Below, in pieces: positions 5,225 through 6,849 of a stretch of 6,849 nucleotides of DNA; the first letter of the stretch is position 1; every line of letters starts with the position of its first letter. Position numbers and translations under genes: made by a program. This DNA is from SIG459 sp045532145 (lineage in GTDB: Bacteria > Bacillota > Clostridia > Oscillospirales > Oscillospiraceae): assembly GCA_045532145.1 (NCBI GenBank), contig JAZSFJ010000162.1:1-6849 (forward strand), written 5' to 3'. The notes beneath the pieces are model-generated. The model worked only from the letters and a program-made list of their open reading frames with translations, had not been told where the DNA came from and did not search any database.

Positions 5225-6108
5225 CACTTATTCAGCCCCAGCTCTTCGGTCATGAAGCTCTGGAAATCGACGCCCGCCTGGGTCAGGTATTTCTCCCTCT
5301 TGAAGCAGATCATTATCCTGCGGGAAAAGCGCTCGTCCCTTATGGGCCGCAGACAAATGCCCTTGTCGTTTCTGTACTGGTCGGCGCAGCCCTCGGGCAC
5401 GAAGCCCAAAGCCACACGGGAGGCTATGAGCTGACGGTGCTGTTCACGGGCATTGGTAAAATACAGAGCCTTCAGCCGGAGATTCAGTCCCGCGCAGAGA
5501 TAATAGGGCTCCTCTATGTAGCGCTGCTCACGGCTCATAAACACAAAGTGCCTGCCCTTGAGCATGGCCGGGTCTATGCTCTCCTCCCGGGCGAGGAAAT
5601 GGCCGGAGGGCAGGGCCAGATAGTAGGGCTCATTTCTCAGGAAAAAGCCCCGGAACTTCTCATATCGGTTGCCCTCAGGATAGAGGAGCATATCATACTT
5701 GTTTATATCCAGCTTTTCGTCGGAGTCTATGAAGCAGTTCATATCAAGCTCCACATCCGGGTTCCCGGCAGCAAAGCGGGCAATAGCCTCCGTCACCCTC
5801 TCATCGGGCTGGTACATACCCACGCTGAGACGGGCAGCGGAGCCCACTATGCTCATTTCGCTCAGGTCCAGCATGGTATTGTCCACATGGCGGAGTATGA
5901 CCCAGGCGCTCTCCAGAAAACGGCGGCCCTGGTCGTTGAGGGCTATGCGCTTGCCGTTGCGGACAAAAAGCTCCGTACCCAACTCCTCCTCCAGCTTGGC
6001 TATGCTCTTGGACAGTGCGGGCTGGCTCAGATGCAGGGCCTCCGAGGCCTTGGACAGATTCTGCAACTGGGCGGCCGTGACAAAATAACGTATCTGAGAT
6101 ATGTTCAT
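5224..6108 (-). CDS. LysR-family transcriptional regulator
   Basis: The 294-residue length is standard for the family. Residues 1-60 form the winged helix-turn-helix: MNISQIRYF, then LSKASEALHLSQPALSKSIAKLEEELG at 18-44 and TELFVRNGKR. The rest, about 90-294, is the substrate-binding-like effector domain, with a GFVPEG segment that is common near the end of the effector domain. ATG at 6108 follows AGAGG nine bases upstream. It is divergent from the iron alcohol dehydrogenase at 6468 and convergent with the flavodiiron protein. LysR regulators often control the divergent neighbour and themselves, so the alcohol dehydrogenase is the first target to consider. Inverted repeats at 6143-6160 and 6133-6142/6237-6246 are candidate sites. 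The inducer cannot be predicted. Confidence 0.93.
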   Translation of the reverse strand: MNISQIRYFVTAAQLQNLSKASEALHLSQPALSKSIAKLEEELGTELFVRNGKRIALNDQGRRFLESAWVILRHVDNTMLDLSEMSIVGSAARLSVGMYQPDERVTEAIARFAAGNPDVELDMNCFIDSDEKLDINKYDMLLYPEGNRYEKFRGFFLRNEPYYLALPSGHFLAREESIDPAMLKGRHFVFMSREQRYIEEPYYLCAGLNLRLKALYFTNAREQHRQLIASRVALGFVPEGCADQYRNDKGICLRPIRDERFSRRIMICFKREKYLTQAGVDFQSFMTEELGLNK

Positions 6109-6133
6109 CCCTTGTTACCTCTTATTCATCTTG

Positions 6134-6162
6134 GTTATATAAAACAAAGGCAGCTTTGTTAA
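6134..6162 (-). promoter_or_regulatory. Promoter of the LysR gene with embedded inverted repeat
   Basis: On the minus strand, TTAACA (complement of 6157-6162) lies 17 bases before TATAAC (complement of 6134-6139). AACAAAG (6143-6149) and CTTTGTT (6154-6160) are exact inverted copies around a 4-base spacer. They fill most of the promoter spacer and overlap part of the -35, a position suited to autoregulation. The regulator is presumed, not shown. Confidence 0.45.
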
Positions 6163-6251
6163 ATAATAGTCATTTCCGGTGTTTTCTGCGTCAAAAATGG
6201 GTTTTTTTATTAATTTCAGCCTTGTTTCTTTCACCATTATATAACCGTTTG

Positions 6252-6279
6252 TAAAAAAAGGCAAGAATGTTCCCTTGCC
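6252..6279 (-). terminator. Orphan minus-strand terminator upstream of the LysR promoter
   Basis: Read on the minus strand, GGCAAG (complement of 6274-6279) pairs with CTTGCC (complement of 6260-6265) across an 8-base loop, and seven Ts follow (complement of 6253-6259). This is a classic intrinsic terminator, but no minus-strand gene lies upstream of it. It could end a small RNA or a leftward transcript that would otherwise run into the LysR promoter. Apart from this hairpin and the promoters given separately, no other gene was seen in 6109-6467. Confidence 0.5.
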
Positions 6280-6382
6280 GCCCCTGGCTTTCGCCCTCCC
6301 TTGCCCCACTTTTTTCCTTCCCCCGGCCATTGATTGGGTGCCATTCTATAAAAATCAGAAATAAGGCCTTGCCCCCTGGGTC

Positions 6383-6411
6383 TTGATGGAATAAAGAAAA
6401 ATTAATATGAT
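6383..6411 (+). promoter_or_regulatory. Promoter for the iron-type alcohol dehydrogenase
   Basis: TTGATG (6383-6388) and TATGAT (6406-6411) are separated by 17 bases. Transcription would start near 6418 and give a leader of about 50 bases. The ribosome site before ATG 6468 is only a purine run, AAAGGGAAAG, and not a full GGAGG. Confidence 0.6.
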
Positions 6412-6467
6412 GGAGACACAGAGAATAAACATACCACCATAAATGTTAAGAAAGGGAAAGATGTACT

Positions 6468-6849
6468 ATGATCACTTCCTACGAATGCTTTGTTCCTCCC
6501 ATTATGGGACCCGGAGCCTCCAAGCGCATAGGTATAACCCTCCGCGCCAAGGGCTACAAAAAGGCCTACGTCATTTTTGACAAGGGCATGATGGACTTCG
6601 GCATCGCCGGACCCATCATCGAGAACCTGAACATGGCAAACATCGAGACCGTTTGCTTCGACAAGGTCACCTCCGATCCCCCCGACGAGATGGTTGAAGC
6701 CTGCGCCGAAGAGGCCCGCACCGCAGGCTGCGACGTTATCGTTGCCATAGGCGGCGGCTCCCCCATGGACACCGCCAAGGGCGTTAACGTCCTCATCAAC
6801 AATCCCCCTCCCATCCGCCAGTATTTCGGCGTGCAGAAAAATCTGCGCC
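6468..6849 (+). CDS. Iron-containing alcohol dehydrogenase, N-terminal part (3' truncated by window)
   Basis: The family reduces aldehydes or oxidises alcohols such as 1,3-propanediol, butanol or ethanol with NAD(P)H, using a catalytic iron. 127 complete codons are present, starting MITSYECFVPPIMGPGA, typical of group III Fe-alcohol dehydrogenases. The dinucleotide-binding motif GGGSPMDTAKG spans 95-105 (IGGGS within the VIVAIGGGS strand). The iron ligands, one Asp and three His in the C-terminal half, lie beyond the window, so the substrate cannot be judged. An upstream ATG at 6461 is in another frame and does not give a dehydrogenase. It is divergent from the LysR gene, its plausible regulator. 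With the enzyme at 2629 it is the second alcohol dehydrogenase in the window and is unrelated in fold. Confidence 0.92.
   Translation, partial: MITSYECFVPPIMGPGASKRIGITLRAKGYKKAYVIFDKGMMDFGIAGPIIENLNMANIETVCFDKVTSDPPDEMVEACAEEARTAGCDVIVAIGGGSPMDTAKGVNVLINNPPPIRQYFGVQKNLR

Noticed and set aside
5437..6162. Plus-strand open frame of 241 codons opposite the LysR gene
   Set aside because: It is antisense to a complete, canonical LysR protein and would end inside the LysR promoter region.
6156..6162. TTGTTAA as a Rex half-site at the LysR promoter
   Set aside because: The expected second half reads TAGTCAT, which does not fit; the bases are better explained by the promoter and the AACAAAG repeat.
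6280..6325. G-quadruplex on the minus strand
   Set aside because: G runs are present, but one loop is about nine bases long, so the motif is weak; noted only as part of the possible small RNA.
6115..6330. Minus-strand frame of 71 codons ending just before the LysR start
   Set aside because: It lacks a ribosome site and contains both the orphan terminator and the LysR promoter, so it is more likely untranslated.
6444..6449. TGTTAA as a Rex half-site before the iron alcohol dehydrogenase
   Set aside because: No matching inverted half follows at the required spacing.

Overview
The window looks like chromosomal DNA of a strictly anaerobic Gram-positive bacterium of the class Clostridia, probably a gut Oscillospirales-type organism. 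This is an inference from four things: strong Shine-Dalgarno sites and sigma-A-type promoters, perfect hairpin terminators, a superoxide reductase plus a rubredoxin-tailed flavodiiron protein, and an alcohol dehydrogenase very close to the Clostridium beijerinckii NADP-dependent secondary alcohol dehydrogenase. No rRNA, tRNA, CRISPR array, transposase or phage gene was seen.

Layout. Positions 1-64 probably hold the last codons of an unidentified plus-strand gene, followed by a terminator hairpin. Positions 105-429 are non-coding and carry two further hairpins, a dispersed-repeat remnant and a cluster of three GTAGGG hairpin modules. A minus-strand operon, 1025 to 469, encodes superoxide reductase (desulfoferrodoxin) and then a stand-alone 51-residue rubredoxin. 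Divergent from it at 1217-2167 is a PLP enzyme of the ACC deaminase/D-cysteine desulfhydrase family. Positions 2168-2503 hold a second cluster of three GTAGGG hairpin modules and a terminator. At 2629-3687 is an NADP-type secondary alcohol dehydrogenase behind a canonical promoter, with a near-perfect Rex operator in its leader. At 3822-5168 is a flavodiiron protein with a C-terminal rubredoxin domain. It converges on a LysR-family regulator (6108-5224, minus strand), and the two share a 19-bp-stem terminator. Across a 359-base gap from the LysR gene, an iron-type alcohol dehydrogenase starts at 6468 and runs off the window.

How the genes fit together. Three products deal with oxygen species: superoxide reductase reduces superoxide to peroxide, rubredoxin is its usual electron donor, and the flavodiiron protein reduces O2 to water or NO to N2O. 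The two rubredoxin domains are 30/49 identical without gaps. The alcohol dehydrogenases dispose of reducing equivalents, and the Rex-like site suggests that the first one is controlled by the NADH/NAD+ ratio. The D-cysteine desulfhydrase would make pyruvate, ammonia and sulfide. Apart from SOR-rubredoxin, each gene appears to have its own promoter and/or terminator, so this is a neighbourhood of separate transcription units, not one operon.

No clearly new multi-gene system is visible. The least explained material is non-coding: two clusters of GTAGGG-tagged hairpins whose stems vary in sequence but still pair, a candidate Rex site, several unassigned inverted repeats at promoters, and an orphan minus-strand terminator between the LysR gene and the iron alcohol dehydrogenase.
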